A stretch of 64,000 nucleotides of DNA from Triticum aestivum. Its lineage: Eukaryota > Streptophyta > Magnoliopsida > Poales > Poaceae. Under the pieces are notes generated by a model. The model saw only the letters and a list, made by a program, of their open reading frames with translations. It made no database searches and was not told where the DNA came from. Both the position numbers and the translations under genes were made by a program. Below are positions 44,450-54,474 of the stretch, in pieces (the first letter of the stretch is position 1; the number at the start of each line of letters is the position of its first letter). The stretch lies in the NCBI RefSeq assembly GCF_018294505.1, contig NC_057811.1, positions 23,951,483 to 24,015,482 of the forward strand. Reading direction: 5' to 3'.

Positions 44450-47400
44450 TCATCCTGACACAAGGTTGAGATTGGTGCGCAGCCGCTCAAGCATGACCTT
44501 CGTGAGAGGTTTGGTAAATGCATCGGCTACCTGATCAGCAGAGGCAATGAACCGGACGTCAAGTGCACCCATGGCCACCTTTTCTCTCACAAAATGGAAA
44601 TCCACCTCAATGTGTTTAGTACGAGCATGAAACACCGGATTTGCAGTGAGGTACGTGGCACCGAGGTTGTCACACCATAGAATGGGTGCTCGAGGCTGCG
44701 GAACGTGCAACTCTTTCAGCAAGGATTGTATCCAAGAGGCTTCAGCAGTTCCATTCGCAGGCGCCTTGTATTCGGCTTCGGTGGATGAACGCGAGACTGT
44801 CGGTTGTTTCCTCGCACTCCATGAAACGAGGTTTGGTCCAAAAAAGACAGCAAAACCACTGGTGGATCTTCGGTCATCGCTGCAGCCAGCCCAATCAGCG
44901 TCAGTGAATACACTGATCAAAGTTGATGGCGAGCGCCTGATGGTCAGGCCTGTCGCAACTGTCCCTTTCACAAATCGCAAGATGCGTTTAACAGCTTCCC
45001 AGTGCACATTAGTGGGCCTTGACAAGAACTGGCAGACTTTGTTCACGGCGAACGAGAGATCCGGTCGTGTCAAAGTTAAGTACTGAAGAGCTCCAACGGT
45101 GCTTCTGTACTTGAAAGCTTCATCCTCATTCAGTTTATGTCCAGCATCACGAGTGAGCTTCTCATGGGTGCACATGGGTGTTGAAATTGCTTTGCAATTC
45201 ACCATATCAGTACGCTGCAGCAAATCAAGGGCGTATTTTGTCTGAGTAAGAGTCATTCCCCCGGAATTGTGAAGTACTTCAATACCGAGAAAATAATTCA
45301 GAGAACCAAGGTCTTTCACAGGGAAGGTATCCGAGAGTCGCTGAAGCAGATTATGCATGGCAGAGGCAGATGAGCTCACGATGACGATATCATCCACATA
45401 GACGAGCATGTAGATGGTGACACCTCGATCAACAACGATGAACAGAGATGTATCGGCTGCTGACGGATGAAACCCAAGCTGCTGAAGACGCTCACTAAGA
45501 CGGGCATACCATACACGAGGGGACTGTTTGAGGCCATACAACGCCTTGTGGAGCTTGCAAACATAGTCTGGCCGTGACTGATCCTGAAAGCCGGGGGGCT
45601 GCTGCATGTAAGCTTCTTCAGTGAGGACACCGTGAAGGAAAGCATTGCTGATGTCCACTTGACGGAAGTGCCAGCCACGGGAAACAGCGAGCGAGAGGAC
45701 GAGGCGCACGGTGGCAGGTTTGACTACCGGAGAGAATGTTTCCGAGTAATCAAGCCCGTACTGCTGAGTGAAGCCGCGCGCGACGAGCCGTGCCTTGAAC
45801 TTGTCGAGGGAGCCATCTGCCTTATGCTTCACTTTGAAGACCCATTTGCAGCCTATAACATTTTTGCCGGGAGGTCGAGGCACCAATGACCGTGTCTTGT
45901 TTTGTTGAAGAGCTTGGAACTCAGACTCCATCGCGGGCCGCCACTGGTCATCGGCAAGGGCGGCGCGAAATGAGCGAGGCTCCGCGTGGAACGCACGACG
46001 GCGAGGGTCGTAGCGGACGGTGCCATCGCTTGGCACGAGCGTCTTGACGATGTTGTTGCGAAGGCGAGTCGTCATCGGATGCAGGGCGCTGGACGAAGCA
46101 ACTTCAGCCTCCGCGGCAGCATCGGACGACGGGGTCGCCGGCGGTACTGACGCTGGAGTTCCGGTGGACGAACAGGCCGGGTCGACGTCGTCAGCCTGGT
46201 TGGGCGTCAGACTAAGCCGGCTGACAGGAGAAGCCGGGCTGCGCGATCCAGGCGGTGTGACGAGAACGGCCGAGGGTCCGGCTGAAACATCTGCATGGCC
46301 CCCGTCTGTATGGCTGCTACGTGGCGCACATGGCGACGTGAACTCCTGGGGAGTACCTGCAGGAGACAAAGACGAGCTACACGAAGCATCAGGCAGCAAG
46401 GTCATGTCATATCTGCGCATGCGATCATCCATTAGAGCCGGCTCGGTGATGGGAAAAAAAGAGGATGGCGTGGAAAGAATGGGTGAGGACTTTTGCACTA
46501 CTGAGCTAGTTGAGAACGGAAACACTTGTTCATCAAAAGTGACATCACGAGAAATATAAATGCGACCACTAGAGCGATCTAAGCATTTGTAGCCTTTGTG
46601 CATGGAGCTATATCCCAAGAAAACGCATTGCCGAGACCGGAATTCTAGCTTGCGGTTATTATAAGGGCGCAGGTTCGGCCAACAAGCGCAACCGAAAGCA
46701 CGGAGAAATGTATAGTCTGGTTTATCGCCAAAAAGACAAGAGACTGGTGTGGAGTTTTGAAGGACTCGAGTGGGCATGCGATTTATGAGATAGCAAGCGG
46801 TGAGAAAAGCCTCGTCCCAAAACCGAACGGGGAGGGAGGAGTGAGCGAGAAGAGCGATGCCTGTTTCGACGATATGACGATGTTTCCGTTCTGCGATGCC
46901 ATTTTGTTGTGAGGTGTGAGGACAGGAAACCCGGTGCGCAATGCCTTCCTTTTGGAAATAGTGGGAGAGACGGCGATACTCGCCGCCCCAGTCCGTCTGA
47001 ACAGTTTTAATTTTTGCATCGAGCATGCGTTCAACATGTTTTTGGAAGGTGTAGAAGGCTTGTTCAACATCGGATTTTCGTTTAAGGAGATAGATCCATG
47101 TAAAACGGCTATAATCGTCCAAAAAACTCACATAATATTTAAAACCACCAACGGAAGTGGTAGCAGGGCCCCATACATCCGAATGAATAATTTCAAGAGG
47201 TGTATAAGTGACATGATTAGAATCTCGAAAAGGTAGCTGATGAACTTTTGCGCGCTGACACGCATCACAAACACTAGACTCGGTAGATGGTGCACAAGCA
47301 AATTTATTTAACCTAAGAACTGAATCGACAATACTTTTGGACGGATGACCTAATCTTTTATGCCATAAATCTGAAGATAGCCTGATGCTGGAGAGAGCTT

Positions 47401-48799
47401 GAGAACCAGATACGAGCGACGACTGCTTGTAGCTTGGCACCGGGTAGAGACCATTGCGGCATCTACTTTGAAGAAGAACCGCCTTCGTTGCTTGGTCCTT
47501 AAGACGAAAAAGATCAGGATAGAATTCAGCAAAAGCATGATTATCATAGGCAAGTTTTTGTGCAGACAGGAGGTGTTTGTTGATGTGTGGAACATGCAGA
47601 ATGTTACGGAGGTGCAGAGGTTTGGATAAACCGGGAATAGTGGAATGACCAACATGCGCAATAGACATACCTGCTCCGTTGGCTGCATGCACCTTGTCTT
47701 TGCCACCATACTTCTCATGGAAGCTGAGACGGTCCAGGTCACTCGTCAGGTGATCGGTGGCGCCGGTATCTACATACCAGTCGGTGTCGACGGAGTACGA
47801 GCCTCCTGGGCCGGTGTTGGCGACGTTGCCGGAGCGCTCACGCTGCTCTTCTGGCTGGAAGGCGTGGTTGAACCGGTTGCGGCAGTGGAGGGCGTCGTGG
47901 CCGAACTTGGAGCAGACCTGACACTTCAGGTTAGTCCGGCCGTTGCCGCGGCCGCGCGTTCCGCGACCACGTCCGCCCTGATCGCCGTGTCCGCCGCGTG
48001 CGCCTTGGCCGCCTTGTCCGCCACGATGACCATCAATGTGGCGCGCAGCAACGTTTGCGGACGGATGGATGTTGCCGGACGATGCCTGCTGCTCGAGGCG
48101 AAGTTCGGCGCTGAGGAAGAAGGCATAGAAGCTGCTGAGGCTGATGGGGTCGTTGCGCGCCGTGATGGACGCGACCAGAGGCTCGAACTCAGGACCTAGT
48201 CCGGCGAGTATGTAGCCCAGCACCTCGTCATCGTCGAGCGGCTTGCCGATGGAGGCCATGGCGTCGGCGAAGCCCCGCATCTTGCGGTAGTATTCCGAGG
48301 CGGTGAGGTCCTTCTTCTTCAGATTGGATAGCTGGTAGCGCAACTGCATGATACGAGCACGATTTTGTGATGCAAACAACTCATGAAGAGTAGTCCAGAC
48401 CTGAGCAGAAGTGGTGAGCTGGGTCATCTGCCCGAGTATATCCTCGGTCATGGAGCCGAGGAGCGCGATCATGACGAGCTGATCCTTCTGGAACCAGCGA
48501 AGGAACTCCGGGTTGGCGACCTCGACAGCTGCATCGCCAGTGCCCTCTATGAGGGTCTGCGGCGGCGCTTCCTCGGTGCCGGCAACATAGCCGAACAAAC
48601 CGTTCGAGGCGAGGGCAGGGACGGCTTGAGTCTTCCACAGCAGGAAGTTGTCCCGCGTAAGGCGCAGCGTGATGAGGTTGCCGAGAGTGGTGACGGAGAT
48701 TGGAGCGGAGGAGGAGGAGTCGGCGGCAAGGGTGCCGGCGTTGACGGTGGAAAGGGCGCCGGAAGTGTTGGTGATGGGAGCAGCGTTGGAGCCGGCCAT
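44450..48799 (-). CDS. Copia gag-protease-integrase-RT-RNase H polyprotein
   Basis: A 1449-residue uninterrupted frame starting [14 protein letters not shown]. Order: gag to ~290; zinc knuckle at 293-306 (C-x2-C-x4-H-x4-C); protease DTGA at 344; integrase zinc finger HKRLGH..CDAC around 480-514, catalytic D541, D603, E637 (with TDWGGE where TDNGGE is usual); RT with [11 protein letters not shown] and YVDD at 1134-1137; RNase H D1300, E1343, D1377. All catalytic residues are present and the length is normal, so it is potentially active. The product would assemble particles in the cytoplasm, copy the RNA and integrate the DNA in the nucleus. Confidence 0.95.
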   Translation of the reverse strand: MAGSNAAPITNTSGALSTVNAGTLAADSSSSAPISVTTLGNLITLRLTRDNFLLWKTQAVPALASNGLFGYVAGTEEAPPQTLIEGTGDAAVEVANPEFLRWFQKDQLVMIALLGSMTEDILGQMTQLTTSAQVWTTLHELFASQNRARIMQLRYQLSNLKKKDLTASEYYRKMRGFADAMASIGKPLDDDEVLGYILAGLGPEFEPLVASITARNDPISLSSFYAFFLSAELRLEQQASSGNIHPSANVAARHIDGHRGGQGGQGARGGHGDQGGRGRGTRGRGNGRTNLKCQVCSKFGHDALHCRNRFNHAFQPEEQRERSGNVANTGPGGSYSVDTDWYVDTGATDHLTSDLDRLSFHEKYGGKDKVHAANGAGMSIAHVGHSTIPGLSKPLHLRNILHVPHINKHLLSAQKLAYDNHAFAEFYPDLFRLKDQATKAVLLQSRCRNGLYPVPSYKQSSLVSGSQALSSIRLSSDLWHKRLGHPSKSIVDSVLRLNKFACAPSTESSVCDACQRAKVHQLPFRDSNHVTYTPLEIIHSDVWGPATTSVGGFKYYVSFLDDYSRFTWIYLLKRKSDVEQAFYTFQKHVERMLDAKIKTVQTDWGGEYRRLSHYFQKEGIAHRVSCPHTSQQNGIAERKHRHIVETGIALLAHSSLPVRFWDEAFLTACYLINRMPTRVLQNSTPVSCLFGDKPDYTFLRAFGCACWPNLRPYNNRKLEFRSRQCVFLGYSSMHKGYKCLDRSSGRIYISRDVTFDEQVFPFSTSSVVQKSSPILSTPSSFFPITEPALMDDRMRRYDMTLLPDASCSSSLSPAGTPQEFTSPCAPRSSHTDGGHADVSAGPSAVLVTPPGSRSPASPVSRLSLTPNQADDVDPACSSTGTPASVPPATPSSDAAAEAEVASSSALHPMTTRLRNNIVKTLVPSDGTVRYDPRRRAFHAEPRSFRAALADDQWRPAMESEFQALQQNKTRSLVPRPPGKNVIGCKWVFKVKHKADGSLDKFKARLVARGFTQQYGLDYSETFSPVVKPATVRLVLSLAVSRGWHFRQVDISNAFLHGVLTEEAYMQQPPGFQDQSRPDYVCKLHKALYGLKQSPRVWYARLSERLQQLGFHPSAADTSLFIVVDRGVTIYMLVYVDDIVIVSSSASAMHNLLQRLSDTFPVKDLGSLNYFLGIEVLHNSGGMTLTQTKYALDLLQRTDMVNCKAISTPMCTHEKLTRDAGHKLNEDEAFKYRSTVGALQYLTLTRPDLSFAVNKVCQFLSRPTNVHWEAVKRILRFVKGTVATGLTIRRSPSTLISVFTDADWAGCSDDRRSTSGFAVFFGPNLVSWSARKQPTVSRSSTEAEYKAPANGTAEASWIQSLLKELHVPQPRAPILWCDNLGATYLTANPVFHARTKHIEVDFHFVREKVAMGALDVRFIASADQVADAFTKPLTKVMLERLRTNLNLVSG

Positions 48800-48819
48800 G
48801 GTGGGTAGGATTAGATCTT

Positions 48820-48834
48820 ATTGCTCTGATACCA
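48820..48834 (-). other. Primer-binding site
   Basis: On the minus strand TGGTATCAGAGCAAT directly after the 5' LTR, the canonical initiator-methionine tRNA match of Copia elements. Confidence 0.9.
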
Positions 48835-49005
48835 AGTCAAAACGAATGGTTTGCCGTGATGATGACCACCGGCCTCCTCGTATATTTATACACGTACGTA
48901 CAAAGGATAAGTACAAGGTTGTTAGGGTTACAACTGATGGCGTGATCTGCCCTTATCTACAGCTAGCCTAACAACCAAAATCCTAACTATACATCACGTT
49001 TAACA
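48835..49005 (-). repeat. 5' LTR of the young Copia element
   Basis: 171 bp, matching the 3' LTR except for two G/A differences. A TATAAATAT on the minus strand at about 48881-48890 is the likely promoter. Confidence 0.95.
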
Positions 49006-49601
49006 CCGCAGTAGCAAAGTCACCGCGACATAACAAAATATAACAGAACACAGGCCAACTGAGCACATGCATGATCCATCCATACATATATCTATTCATC
49101 TGGACCAGGCACAGGAGCTAAATCGCTCAAAAATTTTGCTTCACGCAGTTCACGGCCCAAACTTTTAAACAAAACCCCCACCCATCCATGGACGGATCAT
49201 ATGCTTGGCTTCGTTCCACTGGTAGAAAATGGGCCTTTAGTCCCGGTTCGCAAAGGCATTTAGTCCCGGCTGTGCAACCGGGACTAAATATGCGCGACTA
49301 AAGACCCCCCCCCTTTAGTCGCGCCTCTTACGAACCGCGACTAAAGGCTTTAGTCCCGGTTCTCGTGGCTAACCGGGACTAAAGGCCCGTCCTTTAGTCC
49401 CGGTTCTCGTGGCTAACCGGGACTAAAGGCCTCCTCCGCAGGTTTAGGGTTTTAGCCCCCCTAAACCTGGTTTTTTTGCGAATTTTTTTTTATTTTCAAA
49501 TTTCTGAATTATTTTAACCTCTAATCTCTAATCACCACCCCTCATCACTGCTCAATTTATCCTCTAATCTCTAATCACCCCTCATCATTCCAAATCATCT
49601 A

Positions 49602-49665
49602 ACTTCCCGGACGGTCACCCATCCTCTCACTACTCCAGCCTGAGCACGCTTAATTTCCGGGTTCT
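49602..49665 (-). other. 5S rRNA-derived segment in element A
   Basis: The minus strand matches the 3' two-thirds of plant 5S rRNA as in element B, with one further change (AAATTAAGCG for AAGTTAAGCG). It contains GGATGGGTGACCG, corresponding to the 5S box C region. Confidence 0.7.
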
Positions 49666-49849
49666 ATTCTCCCTCGTTTCCAAGTCTGCACTTGTTGTTT
49701 TCCTGACAATAGTAGGATGTCAATTCTATTGACCCTCAGGAATTTAGCTTGAGCATGAAGTGACACATTTCACTGTTTGAGTTTGAAACTATTGTTTTAA
49801 AAAACAATAATTATTTAGTAACACTAATATTTCTAGAATAATTAGTTTG

Positions 49850-49985
49850 ACCATTGTTTGACCACTGTTTGACCACAGTTTGACAGATTTGACCAAAATT
49901 TAAAAAAAACTGAAATAAATATTTAGTAACACTAATATTCTAGAATAATTAGTTTGACCATTGTTTGACCACAGTTTGACCACAA
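49850..49985 (+). repeat. TTGACC cluster in element A
   Basis: Eight TTTGAC sites in about 135 bases (GTTTGACCATTGTTTGACCA type). TTGACC is the W-box core; the clustering may equally be simple repeat decay. Confidence 0.7.
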
Positions 49986-50658
49986 TTTGAAATTTTTTGA
50001 ATTTTTTTTGCCTCTCCAGATCTTGAAAGCCCCGTATCTTCTTTTCTGTTAAGTTTTTGAGGATTTTGAAAATGCTTAACAAGGTTACCCCCATTAAATT
50101 CGGATGTAACTTTTCGAGTAGATGATTTTTCATATGAAAAACTTTTTCATCCGAGTTCGTATGCAAAAGTTATGCCCATTTTAAGAAATTCCAAAGAGAT
50201 TTTGCAAATAAAGTCGAAATTCATATTTGTTAATTTCCCAACAACTAGACCACATATCACATGAGAAACTTATTTTATTTTATTTTTTTGACATTTTCAT
50301 CATTTTCTTTTGGTTTTTCTAAAACTGAAAAGGCGGTCCACCGGGGGGGAGTTTGATGGGCCCTTTGGTACCGGTTGGTCTGGCCAACCGCGACTAAAGG
50401 ACTAACCTTTAGTCCCGGTTGGTCTGGCCAACCGCGACTAAAGGCCTTCGGGCCAGCCTGAGGACCTTTAGTCCCGGTTGGCCAGGCCAACCGGGACTAA
50501 AGCCCCTCCCGTCCGCCTGCTGTCGACCGAGCGCGCTGGCCCCAGATAGTTGGTCGCGGCTCTCCTCCCGAACCGCGACTAAAGACCCCTTTGGTCGCGG
50601 TTCGATTATTTTGGGGACTAATGGGGGCGTATGGAAGCCTCTTTTTCTACTAGTGTTC

Positions 50659-50995
50659 ACGTTGAAGCCGATTCGCCGCCTTCATCCGACACAACGTGTC
50701 ACACTGTATCCAGACGCACGAACCAAACCACAGATTCAGCTAGTGTTCAAGCGCCACTACAAGTCCAGTGCATGGATCACCTGCAAGTACAGAGGCGCAA
50801 ACTTGCTTCGTGTTCATCAGGCATGGCCCCTGATGACATTCTGCTCTCGATCAGGGCTGTCGATGTGCCCAACGAACAAGGTGAGTTGAAGGTGCCAGCT
50901 TCCTTCACGAGAGCGCTGCCAGCCAGCCCAGACGCGACGAACTGATCCTGTTTTAGAGAGATGCTGAGAAATTAAGATACAGTAATCCTTGCTGC
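50659..50995 (+). other. Low-copy-like island between the two CACTA-like elements
   Basis: 337 bases of normal-looking sequence. A frame open to a TAA at 50943 contains MAPDDILLSIRAVDVPNEQG. If element A and one TTC are disregarded the frame continues back to an ATG at 49201, giving 100 codons. I recognise no domain. It may be a fragment of a host gene, or chance. Confidence 0.35.
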
Positions 50996-50998
50996 TGG

Positions 50999-52501
50999 CA
51001 CTAGTAGAAAAAGAGGCTTCCATATGCCCCCATTAGTCCCCAAAATAATTGAACCGCGACCAAAGGGGTCTTTAGTCGCGGTTCGGGAGGAGACCCGCGA
51101 CCAACTATCTGGGCCCAGCGCGCTCGGTCGACAGCTGGCGGACGGGAGGGGCTTTAGTCCCGGTTGGCCTGGCCAACCGGGACTAAAGGTCCTCAGGCTG
51201 GCCCGAAGGCCTTTAGTCGCGGTTGGCCAGACCAACCGGGACTAAAGGTTAGACCTTTAGTCCCGGTTGATCTGGCCAACCGCGACTAATGGCCCGAACC
51301 TTTAGTCGCGGTTGACCAGACCAACCGGGACTAAAGGTTAGACCTTTAGTCCCGGTTGGTCTGGCCAACCGCGACTAATGGGATTTGAGGCCTCATTTTC
51401 AAACTCTTACCCCCCCTGTGGATCGCCTTTTCAGTTTTAGAAAAAACAAAAGAAAATGATGAAAATGTCAAAAAAATAAAATAAAATAAGTTTCTCATGT
51501 GATATGTGGTCTAGTTGTTGGGAAAATTAACAAATATGAATTTCGACTTTATTTGCAAAATCTCTCTGGAATTTCTTAAAATGGGCATAACTTTTGCATA
51601 CGAACTCGGATGAAAAAGTTTTTTATATGAAAAATCATCTACTCGAAAAGTTACATCCGAATTTAACTAGGGGATCCCCGTTAAACATTTTCAAAATCCT
51701 CAAAAACCTAACAGAAAAAAAGATACGCGGCTTTTAAGATCTGGAGAGGCAAAAAAATTCAAAAAATTTCAAATTGTGGTCAAACTGTGGTCAAACAATG
51801 GTCAAACTAATTATTCTAGAATATTAGTGTTACTAAATAATTATTTCAGTTTTTTTAAAACTTTGGTCAAATCTGGTCAAACAATGGTCAAACTAATTAT
51901 TCCAGAAATATTAGTGTTACTAAATAATTATTGTTTTTAAAACAATAGTTTCAAACTCAAACAGTGAAATTTGTCACTTCATGCTCAAGCTAAATTCCTG
52001 AGGGTTAATAGAATTGACATCCTACTATTGTCAGGAAAACAACAAGTGCAGACTGGGAAACGAGGGAGAATAGAACCCGGAAGTTAAGCGTGCTCAGGCT
52101 GGAGTAGTGAGAGGATGGGTGACCGTCCGGGAAGTTAGATGATGAGGGGTGATTAGAGATTAGAGGATAAATTGAGCAGTGATGAGGGATGGTGATTAGA
52201 GATTAGAGGTTAAAATAATTCAGAAATTTGAAAATAAAAATAAAATTAAAAAAATTCGCAAAAAAACGAGGTTTAAACCTACGGAGGAGGCCTTTAGTCC
52301 CGGATAGCCACGAGAACCGGGACTAAAGGACAGGCCTTTAGTCCCGGTTAGCCATGAGAACCGGGACTAAAGCCTTTAGTCGCGGTTCGTAAGAGGCGCG
52401 ACTAAAGGGGGGGTCTTTAGTCGCGCATATTTAGTCCCGGTTGCACAGCCGGGACTAAAGGCCTTTGCGAACCGGGACTAAAGGCCTTTTTTCTACCAGT
52501 G
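50999..52501 (-). mobile_element. Non-autonomous CACTA-like element B
   Basis: 1503 bp from CACTAGTAGAAAAAGAGGC to TTTTTTCTACCAGTG with TGG on both sides (50996-50998, 52502-52504). It is the reverse complement of element A over essentially its whole length, with small indels. The different target duplications show two separate insertions of one family. No coding capacity. Confidence 0.85.
52072..52135 (+). other. 5S rRNA-derived segment in element B
   Basis: 64 bases align without gaps to plant 5S rRNA (about positions 42-105, compared with the sequence as I remember it) with about 12 mismatches. Exact blocks include GAAGTTAAGCGTGCT and AGGATGGGTGACC, the box A and box C parts of the 5S internal promoter. 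The 5' third and 3' end of 5S are absent, so this is not a 5S gene. Confidence 0.75.
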
Positions 52502-52504
52502 TGG

Positions 52505-52810
52505 TCTTGTTTTTGGTACTGCCCCTGCTAATCTTGGCTTCATTTCATCCCGTCGAAACCGTATTCCAAAGTGAATTTCAGTTTGAACTTTGAAACCATG
52601 TTCATGCTGGCAGTGTTTGCATGCCTCGAGTGCTTTGGCTTGGCGGCCCGAGTGCCTAGGATCGTCGTGCTCCACACAGAGGACGACGCAAGCTTCGCTT
52701 CGAATGGAAGTTCCAGCAAAATTAGTTTCCCTGCTACAGTACTTGAACAAAAACAAGTGTATGTTCTGTCTGATGTTCTGGAGTCGCCCTTTTTCTTCTT
52801 CTCTCCTATC
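52505..52810. other. Spacer between element B and the LINE
   Basis: No supported gene; it would be contiguous with 50659-50995 without element B. Confidence 0.4.
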
Positions 52811-53169
52811 TTTTTTTTGAAATGGAGGTATACCCCCGGCCTCTGCATCATGATGATGCATGCGGCCCTTTTATTAAAAATCCAGGAAGTATCAACATAA
52901 ATGTCTTACAGCTCGCAAACGGAGCAAAACAGAGCACAAAAACTGAAAAAAAGACACGTGGACAGAGACAACCGATGGGTGATAATAAGGACAAGCTCCC
53001 TAGACTCCTATCCTGTTATTCGAACGCCATCCGAACCGGTTGAATATAACCCGAGCCACCATCTCCCATTGGTTGCACCCAGTAACCAAAGGCTCCCTGG
53101 AGTCCATAGGAGTGAGTAAGGACCACGTACGGATCCAAGCTGTAGCTCTGAAGATAACCTGCGAAAAAG

Positions 53170-54474
53170 TTAAGTTGTGTTGTCTGTTAAAAACATATCG
53201 TTTCTGCAGTTCCATATAGCCCATAGTAGCGCACATATTCCAATCCGAATACGAGCTGCCGTGATCAGTTCAACCCCAGCTAACCACGTCCCAAACAAAG
53301 ACGCAATATGTACTGGATGGTTAATATTAAAAGCTATATGAATCGTTCTCCAAAGTAACTTGGCAAGTGGGCAATCAATGAATAAATGTTGTATTGTCTC
53401 ATCCTGAGCACAAAAACAACACCTCGAGTTACCTACCCATCGCCTCTTAAGTAAGTTGTCCTTAGTGAGTATGACTTGCTTGTGGACAAACCACATAAAA
53501 AAATTTATCCGCAAGGGAACCTTAACCTTCCATATATGAAGTGACCGTGAGATGGGGCCAGAATTAATCAGATCCGTATAAAAGGATTTCATCGTAAATA
53601 TCCCATTTTTAGTTAACTTCCATTGTGTTGAGTCCGGTATGTCGGAGAGTCGAACTTCAATTAATCTCCGAACCAAGTGCAGCCAGGCTGTCCATCTCTC
53701 GCCTACTAACGTACGTCTGAACTGGATGTTCAAAGGAATAGTTTGAAGGACGATACCTATGTAATCTTCCTTACGTTGTACAATATTGTAAAGGGTAGGA
53801 TATTGTAAGGCTAGAGGTGTCTCTCCTAACCACGTATCCTCCCAAAATCTTGTTGACATCCCGTTGCCAACCAAAAATTTGACCCTCCGAAAGAACATAT
53901 CCTTCGTTCTCATAAGTCCCTTCCAGAACGGCGAATCAGTCGGTCTGATGGTAGCCTGGGCTAGCATTTTCGAGTGCAAATACTTATTGCGCAGTATTTG
54001 AGACCACATGCCCTCCGGCTCTGTCTCTAACCTGTACAACCATTTGCTCATAAGGCATTTATTCTTAATCTCCAAGTTCTCAATACCGAGACCTCCTTGG
54101 TCTTTAGGTCGACAAAGGATATCCCATCGCGCGAGACGGTATTTCCTCTTGGCCTCATCAGACTGCCAAAAGAAACGAGATCTAAAGAAATCAAGTCGCT
54201 TTCGGACCCCTTTCGGAATTTCGAAGAACGAAAGTAAAAACATTGGCATGCTGGTCAGTACTGAGTTAATCAAAACTAGTCGACCTCCATATGACATCAG
54301 CTTGCCCTTCCAGCAACTGAGTTTTTTTTCAATTCGTTCTTCGATACATTTCCATTCTTTATTGGATAGTTTACGGTGATGAATCGGAATACCCAAGTAA
54401 CTGAATGGTAAAGCACCTAGTTCGACATCCAAACAATTGTCTATAAGTATGTTCCTCGTCTTTGGCCTCCCCAA
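53170..54474 (-). pseudogene. LINE ORF2, C-terminal part (after frameshift)
   Basis: Continues the RT thumb/connection region: ELGALPFSYLGIPIHHRKL, WKGKLMSYGGRLVLINSVL, then the zf-RVT domain (VKVPLRINFFMW; CCFCAQDETIQHLFIDCPLA with the Cys/His set). It is joined in the ancestor to the upstream frame; one extra base near 54423 separates them. Confidence 0.85.

Larger units (their letters stand above)
44261..49010 (-). mobile_element. Intact young Copia retrotransposon with 171-bp LTRs
   Basis: Element 44266-49005 (4740 bp) flanked by the 5-bp duplication CCGCA at 44261-44265 and 49006-49010. LTRs 44266-44436 and 48835-49005 differ at two positions, both G/A transitions. They begin TGTTAAACGTG on the minus strand. 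The primer-binding site is exact (TGGTATCAGAGCAAT, complement at 48820-48834). The single polyprotein is open from end to end. Short LTRs and compact size suit the Ale/Retrofit lineage, which is my inference. Confidence 0.95.
49217..50655 (+). mobile_element. Non-autonomous CACTA-like element A
   Basis: 1439 bp from CACTGGTAGAAAA to TTTTTCTACTAGTG, flanked by TTC on both sides (49214-49216, 50656-50658), the 3-bp duplication of CACTA elements. Ends carry many TTTAGTCCCGGTT/AACCGGGACTAAA subterminal repeats. The middle has TTGACC clusters, AT-rich spacer and a 5S rRNA-like segment. No protein coding. It is the inverted relative of element B. Confidence 0.85.

Noticed and set aside
44450..48799. 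A large host gene
   Set aside because: Gag, DTGA, DDE integrase, YVDD and RNase H motifs with LTRs and target duplication identify a Copia polyprotein.
50419..51245. Repetitive ORFs at the inner ends of elements A and B
   Set aside because: They translate the AACCGGGACTAAA subterminal repeats and appear mirrored on both strands.
52072..52135. A functional 5S rRNA gene
   Set aside because: Only about 64 of 120 bases are present and both ends of 5S are missing; it lies inside a transposon in two copies.
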